A DNA stretch of 64,000 bases from Hyphomicrobiaceae bacterium (GTDB taxonomy: Bacteria > Pseudomonadota > Alphaproteobacteria > Rhizobiales > Hyphomicrobiaceae): NCBI GenBank assembly GCA_025351355.1, contig JANXWC010000185.1:1-64000 (forward strand), given 5' to 3'. The notes beneath the pieces are model-generated. The model worked only from the letters and a program-made list of their open reading frames with translations, was not told the origin of the DNA and made no database searches. How positions within the stretch are numbered: position 1 is the stretch's first letter; every line of letters starts with the position of its first letter. This document shows positions 33,859 to 43,102 of this stretch, piece by piece. The position numbers and the translations under genes are program-made.

Positions 33859-35595
33859 GTGTTGGCGTTGCAGTTTACTCATGAGCGCGCGGATATGCGG
33901 CGGCACCTGTGGGTGAAGGCGCCGATGCGTGTCACCATTGACGGCGTCACCTATGCGGTGGCGGAATGGAGCGTCGGCGGTGTTGCGATCGATCTTCCCG
34001 CGACGCCTGAAACAGAAAAGTTGCCACTGATATCCAACCGACAGCCAAGCAGTCTGCAAGTCGGCTTACCGTTCCAGGGTTTGGAAATCCGTTTCGACGC
34101 TACCGGCGAACTCGAAAGTTGGACGCCTTCCACAGGACGCGCGGTGGTCGCCTTTCGCGGACTCGGCCAGCGCGAGCACGATCTGCTTTATCATTTCGTC
34201 GAGCAGCTGATGCGCGGCAACATGGCCACCGTCGGCGAAACGATCCAGCGCCTCGGCGCTCCGCTCGCGGTCGCCGAGTTGGTCGCCCCGGTTGATTCGG
34301 CGAAACGATCCGCACCCAGGCGCGTCCTGCGCACTATCGCGATGTCGGTCGCTTACGCCGCGATCGGCATCGCCGCCGTCGGTTATCTCGGCTCGCTGCT
34401 CTACACCAGCCTGTTCTGGCTCGAAGCGCCGACGTCGATGATTTCCGCGCCGACGCAATCACTCGTCTCGCTCGGTGACGGCGTCGTGACATGGACTACC
34501 TTCAAGCCGGGTGATGCCGTCAAAGTCGGCGACGTGGTCTTGAAAATTTCGGACACGGTTCTTGAGCGCGAGATCGAGCAAGCCGAGATCAGCATCCGCG
34601 AACGCGAGAACAAGCTTGCTTTCCTGGCGCGACGTTTCGAGAGCGAGAAGAAGCGCCTGGGTGCGCTTGCCGGATTGTCCAATTTAAAATCAGCACATGC
34701 TAACGCGGAGATCGAGGGGCTCAATGCCAAGTTGCAGGCCGCCCAGAAGGAATTGCGACAGCTTCCCGCTACCGCCGTTGGACCATTGGCGCAGCTCCGC
34801 CAACGCATCGTCAGTTTGAAACAGGCCATCGCTCTCAAAGGGCTCGATGTGAGTGCGCGTGCGTCTTTGTCTCGGGAGAATACCGGCTCGATCGAATTTG
34901 TCGGTCAGACCGTCGTTGGCGATATGGACAATCTTGCCGCACAGATCGAACTGGCCGAGGCGGATATCCTGGTCGCACAGCAGCGCCACCAAGCTTTTAT
35001 CAATCAACGTGATCGGTTGTCCCTGCGCGCGCCGTTCGACGGTGTGCTGCGTGATCTCACGCACGCCGATACCGCCACGGTGAGGAAAGGCGATGTTGCT
35101 GCAGTCATCGAGCGCGCAGAACAACGCACGGTGACCGCCTACCTCCGCCAGGATCAGTTGTTGCACGTCCAACTCGGCGCGCCCGCAGTCGTCCATGTCC
35201 CAGCAACGCGCCAAAACTTCAAGGCAACCGTTGCCGAGATCAATCCGGCTCGCAGCGCCCAAAGCAACCGCAGCGTCGCCGGCAGCAGTCAGAACACCGG
35301 CGCTCCGCACCGCGACGATGGCATGGCTGCGGTTCGGCTTTTGCTTGCAGGTCCCGTCCGTCCCGACGATGCCAACGTCTATCGCGACGGGTTGCCCGCG
35401 GTGACGATGATCGGCCTTGCCGTGTTGTCGCAACCTTGGACCGGAGCGAACCCCACCAAATCGGCCGCCACCACTTCCGCATCGGTGCCAGTCGCCGGCG
35501 CGCCATCCACCGCCGAACATAGCGGTTGGTTCCGCCGCGCCCTCTCCAGCAGCTTCGCCTTTTGGTCGCGCTCACCGCGCCCGGTCGGCGGCTGA
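33859..35595 (+). CDS. Alg44-like protein: PilZ domain, membrane helix, HlyD-type periplasmic domain
   Basis: A 578-residue protein with the Alg44 architecture: an N-terminal PilZ-like domain (about 10-115), a single membrane helix (about 158-180), long coiled coils (about 235-320) and a barrel-sandwich HlyD region with the RAPFDGVLRDL lipoyl-like strand near 390. Alg44 in Pseudomonas binds cyclic di-GMP and activates Alg8. Here the first PilZ motif reads RRHLWVK and the second EWSVGG, so the second Arg of RxxxR and the acidic position of D/NxSxxG both deviate. The start is uncertain: GTG 33859, with TTG and ATG (33895) alternatives. It lies 3 nt before the alg8-like gene. Confidence 0.85.
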   Translation: MLALQFTHERADMRRHLWVKAPMRVTIDGVTYAVAEWSVGGVAIDLPATPETEKLPLISNRQPSSLQVGLPFQGLEIRFDATGELESWTPSTGRAVVAFRGLGQREHDLLYHFVEQLMRGNMATVGETIQRLGAPLAVAELVAPVDSAKRSAPRRVLRTIAMSVAYAAIGIAAVGYLGSLLYTSLFWLEAPTSMISAPTQSLVSLGDGVVTWTTFKPGDAVKVGDVVLKISDTVLEREIEQAEISIRERENKLAFLARRFESEKKRLGALAGLSNLKSAHANAEIEGLNAKLQAAQKELRQLPATAVGPLAQLRQRIVSLKQAIALKGLDVSARASLSRENTGSIEFVGQTVVGDMDNLAAQIELAEADILVAQQRHQAFINQRDRLSLRAPFDGVLRDLTHADTATVRKGDVAAVIERAEQRTVTAYLRQDQLLHVQLGAPAVVHVPATRQNFKATVAEINPARSAQSNRSVAGSSQNTGAPHRDDGMAAVRLLLAGPVRPDDANVYRDGLPAVTMIGLAVLSQPWTGANPTKSAATTSASVPVAGAPSTAEHSGWFRRALSSSFAFWSRSPRPVGG

Positions 35596-35598
35596 TCC

Positions 35599-37149
35599 AT
35601 GGTTTCGCCGCGCAAGTGGACGTTGCCCGTCGTGTGCGGCATCGCCGTGTATGTAGCTGCGTGCGCGTTCGTCGCGTCGCTGTTGCCGGCCAATATCTGG
35701 TGGCAGCACGGTCGCACACTCTTTGGCATTCTCGGGATCTTCGGCCTCTGGCGCTATTCGTGGTGGCTTACCCATGTCGTCCGCGCCGCCATCTATGCCC
35801 GCAGCACCTATCCGCGCCTCGCCGGTCGTGCCGCCAGCACTTGGGAAGCGGGCTGGCGTCCGCGCCGCCTGCACTTTCTCGTCACCGTCTACCGCGAACG
35901 CCCCGAAACCATCGAAGCCACCATTGCGGCGATCTCGGCAGAGATCCGCACTCTCGATCTGTCAGCCACCCTCTGGATCGGCTCGAAGGAAGCGTCCGAC
36001 GAAGCCCTCGTCGAGCAGTGCCTGCGCCGCATCGTCTCCGATCTGGATCTGCACGTCCGCTTCGTGCGTCAGACCGGATCTGGCAAGCGCAATGCTATTG
36101 CGCTCATTCTGTCAGCCATGGCGCGCGACGGTTTGACCGATCAGGACTTCGTCGCGTTCATGGACAGCGATTTCGTGCTCAGTCCCGGCGCATTGCGAAA
36201 ATGTCTGCCGCTGTTCGCCGACGATCCAAACCTGCACGCCGTCACGTCGGACGAAGACTGCGTCGTGCATGGCCCCGCCTGGGTCCGCACGTGGCTGAAC
36301 ATGCGCTTCGCCCAGCGGCGCCTCGCCATGCAGAGCCACGCGTTGTCAGGCCGCGTGCTTACGCTCACTGGTCGCTTCTCGCTGTTTCGCGGCACTCATA
36401 TTGTCAGCCGCGAGTTCATCCAACTCGTCGAACGCGACATGCTCGATCACTGGCTGTGGGGCGAATTCCGCTTCCTCTCCGGTGACGATAAGAGCACATG
36501 GTACGCACTCCTCCGCATCGGCGCGCGCATGCTTTACGTGCCCGACGCGCACGGCATCACCATCGAGGTCTACGAAGGCTCCGCCGTCACCCGCATGACC
36601 GAGAACCTCCGGCGCTGGTCCGGCAACATGCTGCGCAACGGCAGCCGCGCCATTGCGCTTGGTCCCCGCCGTATGCCGTTGTTCATCTGGTGGTGTCTTA
36701 TCGATCAACGGCTGGCCATGTGGACGATGCTGTTTGGCCCGCTGTGTGCTGTCGTCGGGGCGATCAAGCTCGGCCCGCTGTTCCTCGTCGCCTATGCTGT
36801 CTACGTCGCGCTGACGCGGCTCGTGACGGCCCTGGTGCTGTTCACCTACAGCCGCGCTGCCGATCTCAATTACACCTGGTCGCTTTACGCCAACCAGCTG
36901 CTCAATTCGGTGGTCAAACTTTACATGATCTGGCGTTTACCCAAACAGCGCTGGGTCAATCGCGGCAACCAACACTCCGGCGCAGGCGGTGGCTTGTTCG
37001 TTGCCGCCGCTCGCACTGTGATGGCCGGCTACCTGACGAGTTTTTCCCTGCTGGTTCTACTGCTGATGGCGCTGGTGCTGACGTCGACGCTCGCAATGCC
37101 CAGCCTTCCAGTGTTACGCGCGCTGATCGCTGGGGTATTCAGCGGTTGA
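35599..37149 (+). CDS. Alg8-like processive glycosyltransferase (GT2)
   Basis: A 516-residue membrane glycosyltransferase. Two N-terminal helices are followed by the GT2 domain: FLVTVYRERPETIEATI near 93, the RQTGSGKRNA nucleotide segment, FMDSDFVL (the DxD metal site) near 190, and TSDEDCVV with the downstream RRWSGNMLRNG motif (Q/RxxRW type) near 335; four or more helices follow. Alg8 polymerises GDP-mannuronate into poly-mannuronate across the inner membrane together with Alg44. Gene order and spacing (3 nt after alg44-like) support joint expression. A rho-independent terminator follows at 37263. Confidence 0.88.
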   Translation: MVSPRKWTLPVVCGIAVYVAACAFVASLLPANIWWQHGRTLFGILGIFGLWRYSWWLTHVVRAAIYARSTYPRLAGRAASTWEAGWRPRRLHFLVTVYRERPETIEATIAAISAEIRTLDLSATLWIGSKEASDEALVEQCLRRIVSDLDLHVRFVRQTGSGKRNAIALILSAMARDGLTDQDFVAFMDSDFVLSPGALRKCLPLFADDPNLHAVTSDEDCVVHGPAWVRTWLNMRFAQRRLAMQSHALSGRVLTLTGRFSLFRGTHIVSREFIQLVERDMLDHWLWGEFRFLSGDDKSTWYALLRIGARMLYVPDAHGITIEVYEGSAVTRMTENLRRWSGNMLRNGSRAIALGPRRMPLFIWWCLIDQRLAMWTMLFGPLCAVVGAIKLGPLFLVAYAVYVALTRLVTALVLFTYSRAADLNYTWSLYANQLLNSVVKLYMIWRLPKQRWVNRGNQHSGAGGGLFVAAARTVMAGYLTSFSLLVLLLMALVLTSTLAMPSLPVLRALIAGVFSG

Positions 37150-37262
37150 TCAACGCCCCGTGAATTTGTAGGGCATGCTTGGCGCGGGCCCCCCCAAAAA
37201 ACGGCACCGGCTTCGTCCTCGTTCCCATCACCACGAGCTAATTGGCGATAACTCAAAACAGT

Positions 37263-37292
37263 AAAGGCACCGCATCGCTGCGGCGCCTTTTT
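37263..37292 (+). terminator. Rho-independent terminator after the alg8-like gene
   Basis: AAAGGCACCGC and GCGGCGCCTTT form a stem with one mismatch around ATCGCT, followed by a T-run. It ends the polymer transcript before the convergent membrane-protein gene. Confidence 0.8.
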
Positions 37293-37312
37293 AGTCTCGC
37301 GTGATGCGGCGT

Positions 37313-37801
37313 TTACACGCTGCGCGCGACGGCGTGCTGATACACGGCTCCCCGTTGCTCGGCCGTGATGTCGGCCGGTAGCATCAGCGCGCCCTGCACC
37401 AGCATGCCCATGCCTACCCCTAGCCAGTATGGTTGTTCGATCATCAGAACCATTGTGAGGCCGACAACAATGAAGCCCACTTCAATAATCTTATAGATCT
37501 TGAAGTTGGTCATCACGGTCGCCATCCGCGCCGTCTCAACCGCTTTGAACTTTGCGCCAGCGTTCGTTTGCTGGATCTTAAGCGCTGACAATTGCTGCGG
37601 CGTGCGCAGGTAGACGCTGCCTCCGACAACGATCTGTATCAGGCCCACTGCGATCAGAGGGATTGCCAGCCCTTTCGACATAGCGTCGCCGTAGCGCAGT
37701 AAGAAGAAAAGCGACGCGGCTACCGCAACCAAGCCGATAGCCACGAAGAGCAAACTTTCGGCCTGTTCCGCCTGAAAATAACGATCAATTGCTTCTGTCA
37801 T
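37313..37801 (-). CDS. Four-helix membrane protein of the CYP153 operon
   Basis: A 162-residue protein with helices near 17-35, 43-62, 108-125 and 130-145 and a charged middle loop (about 63-105). The family is not recognised. It starts 6 nt after the P450 stop and so belongs to the alkane-hydroxylase transcript; a role in substrate passage or membrane placement would be speculation. Confidence 0.65.
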   Translation of the reverse strand: MTEAIDRYFQAEQAESLLFVAIGLVAVAASLFFLLRYGDAMSKGLAIPLIAVGLIQIVVGGSVYLRTPQQLSALKIQQTNAGAKFKAVETARMATVMTNFKIYKIIEVGFIVVGLTMVLMIEQPYWLGVGMGMLVQGALMLPADITAEQRGAVYQHAVARSV

Positions 37802-37807
37802 TTCCCA

Positions 37808-39046
37808 TCACCCGGGGATCACCACCTTCATCGAAGTGTAGCCGTTGACGAAGCTTGACGGCACACGGGTGGGTTCGCCGACCACGTCGATGCGCGGGAA
37901 GCGCTTGACCAGTTCTTCCCACAGGATCTTCAGCTGCAGTTCCGCCAGCCGGTTGCCGACGCAGCGATGGATGCCGAACCCGAACGCCAGATGGCTGCGC
38001 ACGTTCTTGCGGTCGATCAGGAAGCGGTCCGCATCCGGAATGGCGTCACTGTCGCGATTGCCAGACACGTACCACATCGCCAACTTGTCACCCTTGCGGA
38101 TGGTCTTGCCGTGGATCTCGAAGTCCTCGTTCGCCGTTCGCCGCATGTAGGCTAACGGCGTCTGATAGCGGATGATCTCCGACACCATGTTGGGGATTAC
38201 CGCGGGATTGGCGCGCAGCTTGTCGTATTCGCCGGGGAATTCGTTGAGGAACTTCAATCCGCCGGTCATTGAGTTACGCGTCGTGTCGTTGCCGCCGACG
38301 ATCAGCAGGATCAAGTTGCCCATATACTCGCGCGGCGGCATGTTGCGCGTCGCCGGGTTATGCGCCAGCATGGAGATCAAATCCGACTTCGGCGGCGCAT
38401 TGACACGCTCGTTCCAAAGCCCGACGAAATATTTGAGCATTTTCTGCAGTTCGGCCTCGCGCGCGTCCCACTGCTCCGGCGTTGTCGGTACCGTCGTTGC
38501 CGTATCCGACCAGTGCGGCAGCAGATGCCGGTCCTCGAAGGGGAAATCGAACAACGTCGCCAGCATCTGCGTCGTCAGGTTGACCGATACCTTCTCGACC
38601 CAGTCGAACGGCTGGTTGACCGGCAATGATTCTATCACGCTGATCGTGCGCGAGCGGATCAGGCTTTCCATGTTGGCGAGATTGTTCGGCGCCACGATGC
38701 CGCTCACCGCTTTGCGCTGGTCGTCGTGCTTCGGCGGGTCCATGGCGATGAACATTGGCGCCTTCAGCTCTTCCGAGCGTGGTTCCACCAGTGTGATGCC
38801 ATGTGCCGACGAGAACACTTTGTGGTTGGTGTCGGTCGCCATGATGTCTTTGTAGGTGGTGATCGACCAGAACGGCCCGAACATGCCGTTCGGCTGGTAA
38901 TGCACCGGCGCTTCCTTGCGCATTCGCTCGAAAAACGGCAGCGTCGTGCCCGCGGCGAAGCGCTTCGGGTCGCTCATGTCGAGGCTATCGAGAGGCGTGG
39001 AATAGGCTTCATCGCGGGCGGATGCTAAGGCGGCGGCTGTGGACAT
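37808..39046 (-). CDS. Cytochrome P450, CYP153-like alkane omega-hydroxylase
   Basis: A 412-residue soluble P450. Heme-ligand Cys362 lies in FGFGIHRCVGNRLAELQLK; the I-helix reads GGNDTTRNSMTGG (251 onward) with the oxygen-binding D/T pair; the ExxR is in EIIRYQTPLAYMRRTA. The GGNDTTRNSM and IHRCVGNRLAELQ wording closely matches the CYP153 family, which hydroxylates the terminal carbon of medium-chain alkanes and related compounds. The ATG at 39046 follows a CAGGAG ribosome site. It is encoded with its ferredoxin and reductase, forming a complete three-component system. Confidence 0.88.
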   Translation of the reverse strand: MSTAAALASARDEAYSTPLDSLDMSDPKRFAAGTTLPFFERMRKEAPVHYQPNGMFGPFWSITTYKDIMATDTNHKVFSSAHGITLVEPRSEELKAPMFIAMDPPKHDDQRKAVSGIVAPNNLANMESLIRSRTISVIESLPVNQPFDWVEKVSVNLTTQMLATLFDFPFEDRHLLPHWSDTATTVPTTPEQWDAREAELQKMLKYFVGLWNERVNAPPKSDLISMLAHNPATRNMPPREYMGNLILLIVGGNDTTRNSMTGGLKFLNEFPGEYDKLRANPAVIPNMVSEIIRYQTPLAYMRRTANEDFEIHGKTIRKGDKLAMWYVSGNRDSDAIPDADRFLIDRKNVRSHLAFGFGIHRCVGNRLAELQLKILWEELVKRFPRIDVVGEPTRVPSSFVNGYTSMKVVIPG

Positions 39047-39080
39047 GACGAAATCTCCTGTTCTTGAAAAATAGCGCGTG

Positions 39081-39401
39081 TCAGTGCTGGCCTTCGGGCA
39101 TCCGCACAGTCAGTCCGTCGTGTGCAGCAGTCAGCGTGATCTGGCAGCCAAGGCGGGAACTCTCTTTCGTGCCGTCCGCGAATTCGAGCATGGCGCTTTC
39201 CGGTTCGGTGCGTCCGCCCGTCTTTGCCTGCCACTCCGGCTCAATGAAAACGTGGCACGTCGCGCACGCGCATTGCCCGCCGCAATCGCCATCGATGCCG
39301 GGTATACCGTTGTCAACGGCCGCCCGCATCAGCGTGGTGCCCTCGGGCACATCGACCGCATACGATTTGCCGGCATACGAAATGAAAGTAACCTTCGGCA
39401 T
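39081..39401 (-). CDS. [2Fe-2S] ferredoxin, P450 redox partner
   Basis: A 106-residue adrenodoxin/putidaredoxin-type ferredoxin. Cluster ligands are C40, C46, C49 and C86 (GDCGGQCACATCH and RLGCQI). It carries electrons from the reductase encoded upstream to the P450 encoded downstream. Spacing to both neighbours is under 40 nt. Confidence 0.93.
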   Translation of the reverse strand: MPKVTFISYAGKSYAVDVPEGTTLMRAAVDNGIPGIDGDCGGQCACATCHVFIEPEWQAKTGGRTEPESAMLEFADGTKESSRLGCQITLTAAHDGLTVRMPEGQH

Positions 39402-39440
39402 CTCGGTGTTTTCCTCTGATTATTGTTTGCTAAAAGGGGC

Positions 39441-40676
39441 CTATGACGTCAACAGCTGTTTCATGGGCACGCTGATATCGATCAATTGATCGGCATCGAC
39501 AACCGTACGCTTTCCGATCAGCAGCCGGCCGCCCATGTATTCGGGGGTCATGTTGACCGCTTCCACTGCCTGCACGCAACCATCTTTTTTGAGATGGAAA
39601 ACCGCGAATTTTCCCTCGGCTGGGTTGCCCCGCACGACCGTACGAGCCACGTCGAATTGCAAGCCCGCCATCTGCAGCCGCATATCGAATTGATCCGACC
39701 AGAACCACGGTACTTCGGCCAGCGGCACCGGCTTGCCGCAAATGTCGCTGGCCGCCTGTTTGGCCTGCTCCACCGCGTTGGGCACGCTTTCCAGCCGCAC
39801 ATCGCGCCAATACATCTGCATCGGCCGGTTGCTGCAGTCGCCGATCGCATAGATGTTGGCTTCGCTGGTGCGGGCTGCCGCGTCGACCTTGATGCCGTCG
39901 CCGCAGGCCAGACCCGCAGCTTTTGCCAACTGATCGTTACCCGTCGCGCCGATCCCCACCAACACAGCGTCGCCGGGGAGGATGCGCCCGTCCGTCAACC
40001 GCACGCCAGTGACCTTTCCACCCGTACCTTGGATGGCAGCGACCGTTGCCCCAAGTTCGATGTCGACGCCTTTGCCGCGATGATAGCCAAGCACGTGATC
40101 CGACAGGGCCTCACTCGCAACGCGAGCCAATAGCCGCGCTTCGCGTTCGATCACAGTGACCGTCGCGCCGAGCGCGCGCGCCGACGCCGCCACTTCCAGC
40201 CCCACGTAACCGCCGCCGACGATGAGCAGGCGTTGCCCCGGCCGCAGCACGTCTTTGATACGATCGGCGTCGGCGATAGTGCGTAATTCCAGGATCGGAC
40301 CGTTTTCAAGACCGGGCACCGCCAGCTCGCGCAGCCGCGATCCCGTCGCCAGGATCAGCTTTTCGTACCGGATCATTTCGCCGGTATTCAGTGAAATTGC
40401 TTGTGCGGTCCGGTCGAGTTTTGTGGCGGTTGCTCCAAACCGTACGTCGATTTTGTTTGTCGCGTAAAACTCCGCTGGTCGCAGTTCCAGGTCTGCAAGT
40501 TTCGCCTCGCCTTTCAGCCATGCCTTGGACAAGGGCGGCCGCTGATAGGGCGGCAGCGCCTCGCTGCCGATCAGCGTTATCGATCGTGCCCATCCGAACT
40601 GGCGCAAAAGCGCCGCAACCGAACCGCCGGCATGGCCCGCTCCGATGATCACAATGCCCGGCGATTCATCCGTCAT
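39441..40676 (-). CDS. FAD-dependent ferredoxin reductase
   Basis: A 411-residue NAD(P)H:ferredoxin reductase of the putidaredoxin-reductase type. FAD-binding GAGHAGGSVAALLRQ begins at about residue 12, the second dinucleotide site is LLIVGGGYVGLEVAASARALG near 145, and NIYAIGDCSN supplies the FAD ribityl contact near 270. It would reduce the neighbouring ferredoxin for the CYP153-like P450. It starts 27 nt after the broken MFS gene. Confidence 0.92.
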   Translation of the reverse strand: MTDESPGIVIIGAGHAGGSVAALLRQFGWARSITLIGSEALPPYQRPPLSKAWLKGEAKLADLELRPAEFYATNKIDVRFGATATKLDRTAQAISLNTGEMIRYEKLILATGSRLRELAVPGLENGPILELRTIADADRIKDVLRPGQRLLIVGGGYVGLEVAASARALGATVTVIEREARLLARVASEALSDHVLGYHRGKGVDIELGATVAAIQGTGGKVTGVRLTDGRILPGDAVLVGIGATGNDQLAKAAGLACGDGIKVDAAARTSEANIYAIGDCSNRPMQMYWRDVRLESVPNAVEQAKQAASDICGKPVPLAEVPWFWSDQFDMRLQMAGLQFDVARTVVRGNPAEGKFAVFHLKKDGCVQAVEAVNMTPEYMGGRLLIGKRTVVDADQLIDISVPMKQLLTS

Positions 40677-40703
40677 TCACTGGCCTCACGCCTCACATTC
40701 AAA

Positions 40704-42029
40704 TCAAGCCGCGGCTGGCGCCTCAAACGCAATCGGCTTGCGCACAATACCGGCTATGCCAGCCAGATCTCGTTTGTACAGGCCGACGGTTAGCGCGAAG
40801 GCAATTGTCGCCAACAATCCAAACGCCGGCACGACAGCCAGTGCCGCCGCCAGACCATATTTGTCGCTGACCATTCCCGAAACCAACGGTCCCGCGCCCA
40901 ATCCGAGCAGATTGCCAATCAGCACGCCCACCGCCACCGCCGTCGCGCGCATTCCCGGGTGCACGACATCGATGGAGATCGCACTGACCGATCCGATCGA
41001 CCCGGTCATTAGCATGGCCCCGGCAATGATCGCTGCATATTGTTGTGGTCCCGCGGGGAGAACAGCGAACGCAATCGTCAGCACGATGAAGCTACTCAGT
41101 GAGCTTAGCGCCATGACCCAGATTTTGTTTTGCGGTTTGGTCCGGCTGGTCATGTCAGCCAGAACCCCCCACAAGACCGCAGCAAGACTGCTCAACAACA
41201 GGACCACCGCAGCCTTCACGCCGGCTTGGTCCATTGCCAGATTGTAGTAGCGGTTGAAAAAACTCGGCAGTCACGAGTAGACCGTCGAGACGACGAACAA
41301 TTGCAATCCGCCGCCGACGTAGATCATCAGTGCCGATGGCGTCGTAATCAGCAACTGCGCCATCTTGACCAGACCCAACCGAGCTTGGTTTGCGGGAGTT
41401 TTTGCGTCAGTTAGCGCAACGGTCTTATAGTCTCGTACAAACAGGTAGAGGGTCGCCAACACCAGCCCGGGCGCGCCGACGATGCCGAAGGCTGCGTGCC
41501 AGCCATAGTTTTTCGCCAGGATGCCGCCCAACAGCACTCCGAGTACCGCGCCGACCGCGGCCGCCGCCGAAAAGGACGCGAGAATGGCGGCCCTCATGCG
41601 TGTCGGAAACAGGCTTGCCAGGATGGCGCAGCCCACGGCGTTGTATCCGGCCTCGCCCACCCCCACTAATCCGCGCAGGGCGAACAGCTGGTTGTAGCTT
41701 GTGGCATACGCGCAGGCGATTGTTGCTAAACTCCAAAGTACCGCCATGAAGACAACGCACTTCACACGGCTCCAGCGGTCGGCTAGCAGCGCCACAGGGA
41801 TCGATAAAAACGCGATAACGATAGACACGATCGACACAAGACCGCCGAGTTCAGTGTCGCTGAGGTTCCACTCGACCTTTATCGCTGGCAGCATCGATAC
41901 GACGATCTGCCGGTCGATGAAATCGAACAGCATCAGCAGGAACGTCAACGCCAGCGTCGCCCACGCAGCCAGTTTGGTCCCGGAATAACCGTCGCGGACC
42001 TTTTCGCCCATATCCAGATGCGCATCCAT
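40704..42029 (-). pseudogene. MFS transporter interrupted by an in-frame TGA
   Basis: The frame encodes a 12-helix major facilitator protein of about 440 residues. At 41273-41271 a TGA interrupts it between VVSTVYS and LPSFFNRYYNLA; on both sides the same frame continues in good MFS sequence, so a single change of a Trp codon TGG to TGA explains the break. Motif A appears as LADRWSRVK in the N-terminal half and LADMTSR in the C-terminal half, matching the spinster-like/general sugar-phosphate or aromatic-acid-type group. The ATG at 42029 has GGAGGG upstream. It heads the CYP153 operon and may have been its substrate transporter. Confidence 0.85.
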
Positions 42030-42260
42030 CGCGACCCTCCCTAGCGTTCACCCTACCCGGCACCGATTGTTACCAATTTGTATGCCTCGGCATGCACGCC
42101 GGCTGTCTCAGCAACCTTCACGTAAGCGTCAAAGTCGCCCCGTCTAGGGACACTTGTCAATCTATCTTATCCCGGATCTCCGCCATGGGCGCTTCCCGCC
42201 TGCCACATTTTCGGCTTTGATATACTCGCGCGACTAAACCGGTCTCGCATCGGAGGCACC

Positions 42261-43061
42261 ATGAAGCAGCTCGAAGGGAAAATCGCTCTCGTTACCGGCG
42301 GCGGCAGCGGCATCGGCGCCGCTTGCGCGCAAACGCTCGCCCGCGAAGGCGCCCGCGTCGTAGTCACCGATGTTGATGGCGGTGCCGCCCAAGCCGTCGT
42401 GGACGCCATCCGTAAATCCGGTGGCGACGCCTGGGGTCTGCAGCAGGACGTGACGGACGAGGCGCGCTGGCGCGACGTCGTTATGGAAATCGAGACAAAG
42501 TACGGCCCGTTGACGACAATGGTCGCCAATGCTGGCATTGCCATCGGCTGTCCGGTCCTCGAAATGTCGCTCGCCGAGTGGCGACGTCAGATGGCCGTCA
42601 ACGTTGATGCCGTATTCCTATCGGTAAAATACTGTGTGCCGTCGATGATCAAGGCGGGTGGCGGATCGATCATCATGATGTCCTCCGTTGCCGGCCTGCG
42701 GGGCGCGCCGGGACTAGCTGCCTACAGCGCATCGAAAGGCGCCGTGCGCCTGTTTGCGAAATCCGTCGCCATGGAGTGCGCGAGTGCCAATCTCAATATT
42801 CGCGTCAATTCGGTTCATCCCGGTATCATCGATACCGCCATCTGGGGCAAAATGGACGCCAACCTTAACCGTATCAACGCCCCCCGCGACATCCACGCCA
42901 TCGCCGCCGCAGGCGTGCCGATGGCGCGTGTCGGACAAGCGCAGGAGATCGCCAACGGCGTGTTATTCCTCGCCTCCGACGCCTCGTCCTATATGACCGG
43001 CACCGAGCTGATCATCGACGGCGGGATGACCGGTGGCGCCGTCCGCCGCGTCCAGCAATAA
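42261..43061 (+). CDS. Short-chain dehydrogenase/reductase (SDR)
   Basis: A 266-residue classical SDR. NAD(P)-binding VTGGGSGIGAACAQTL begins at residue 11, with DVDGG at the end of the second strand suggesting NAD. The catalytic set is S in IIMMSSVAG, Y and K in AYSASKGAV. The C-terminal YMTGTELIIDGGMTGG is standard. It probably oxidises an alcohol to a ketone or aldehyde; next to a Baeyer-Villiger enzyme and a CYP153 system, an alcohol-to-ketone step is a reasonable guess. CGGAGG lies before the ATG. Confidence 0.92.
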   Translation: MKQLEGKIALVTGGGSGIGAACAQTLAREGARVVVTDVDGGAAQAVVDAIRKSGGDAWGLQQDVTDEARWRDVVMEIETKYGPLTTMVANAGIAIGCPVLEMSLAEWRRQMAVNVDAVFLSVKYCVPSMIKAGGGSIIMMSSVAGLRGAPGLAAYSASKGAVRLFAKSVAMECASANLNIRVNSVHPGIIDTAIWGKMDANLNRINAPRDIHAIAAAGVPMARVGQAQEIANGVLFLASDASSYMTGTELIIDGGMTGGAVRRVQQ

Positions 43062-43102
43062 GTGCCGGCCAACAAATAGAACTTCGTTTGGAATTGACGT
43101 TC

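Noticed and set aside
35526-36485. 319-codon frame overlapping the alg8-like gene in another frame
   Set aside because: Same-strand frame shift of a well-supported glycosyltransferase; peptide dominated by R, H and P.
37150-37262. tRNA-like or riboswitch structure after the alg8-like gene
   Set aside because: No cloverleaf or known aptamer core; only the terminator hairpin at 37263 is convincing.
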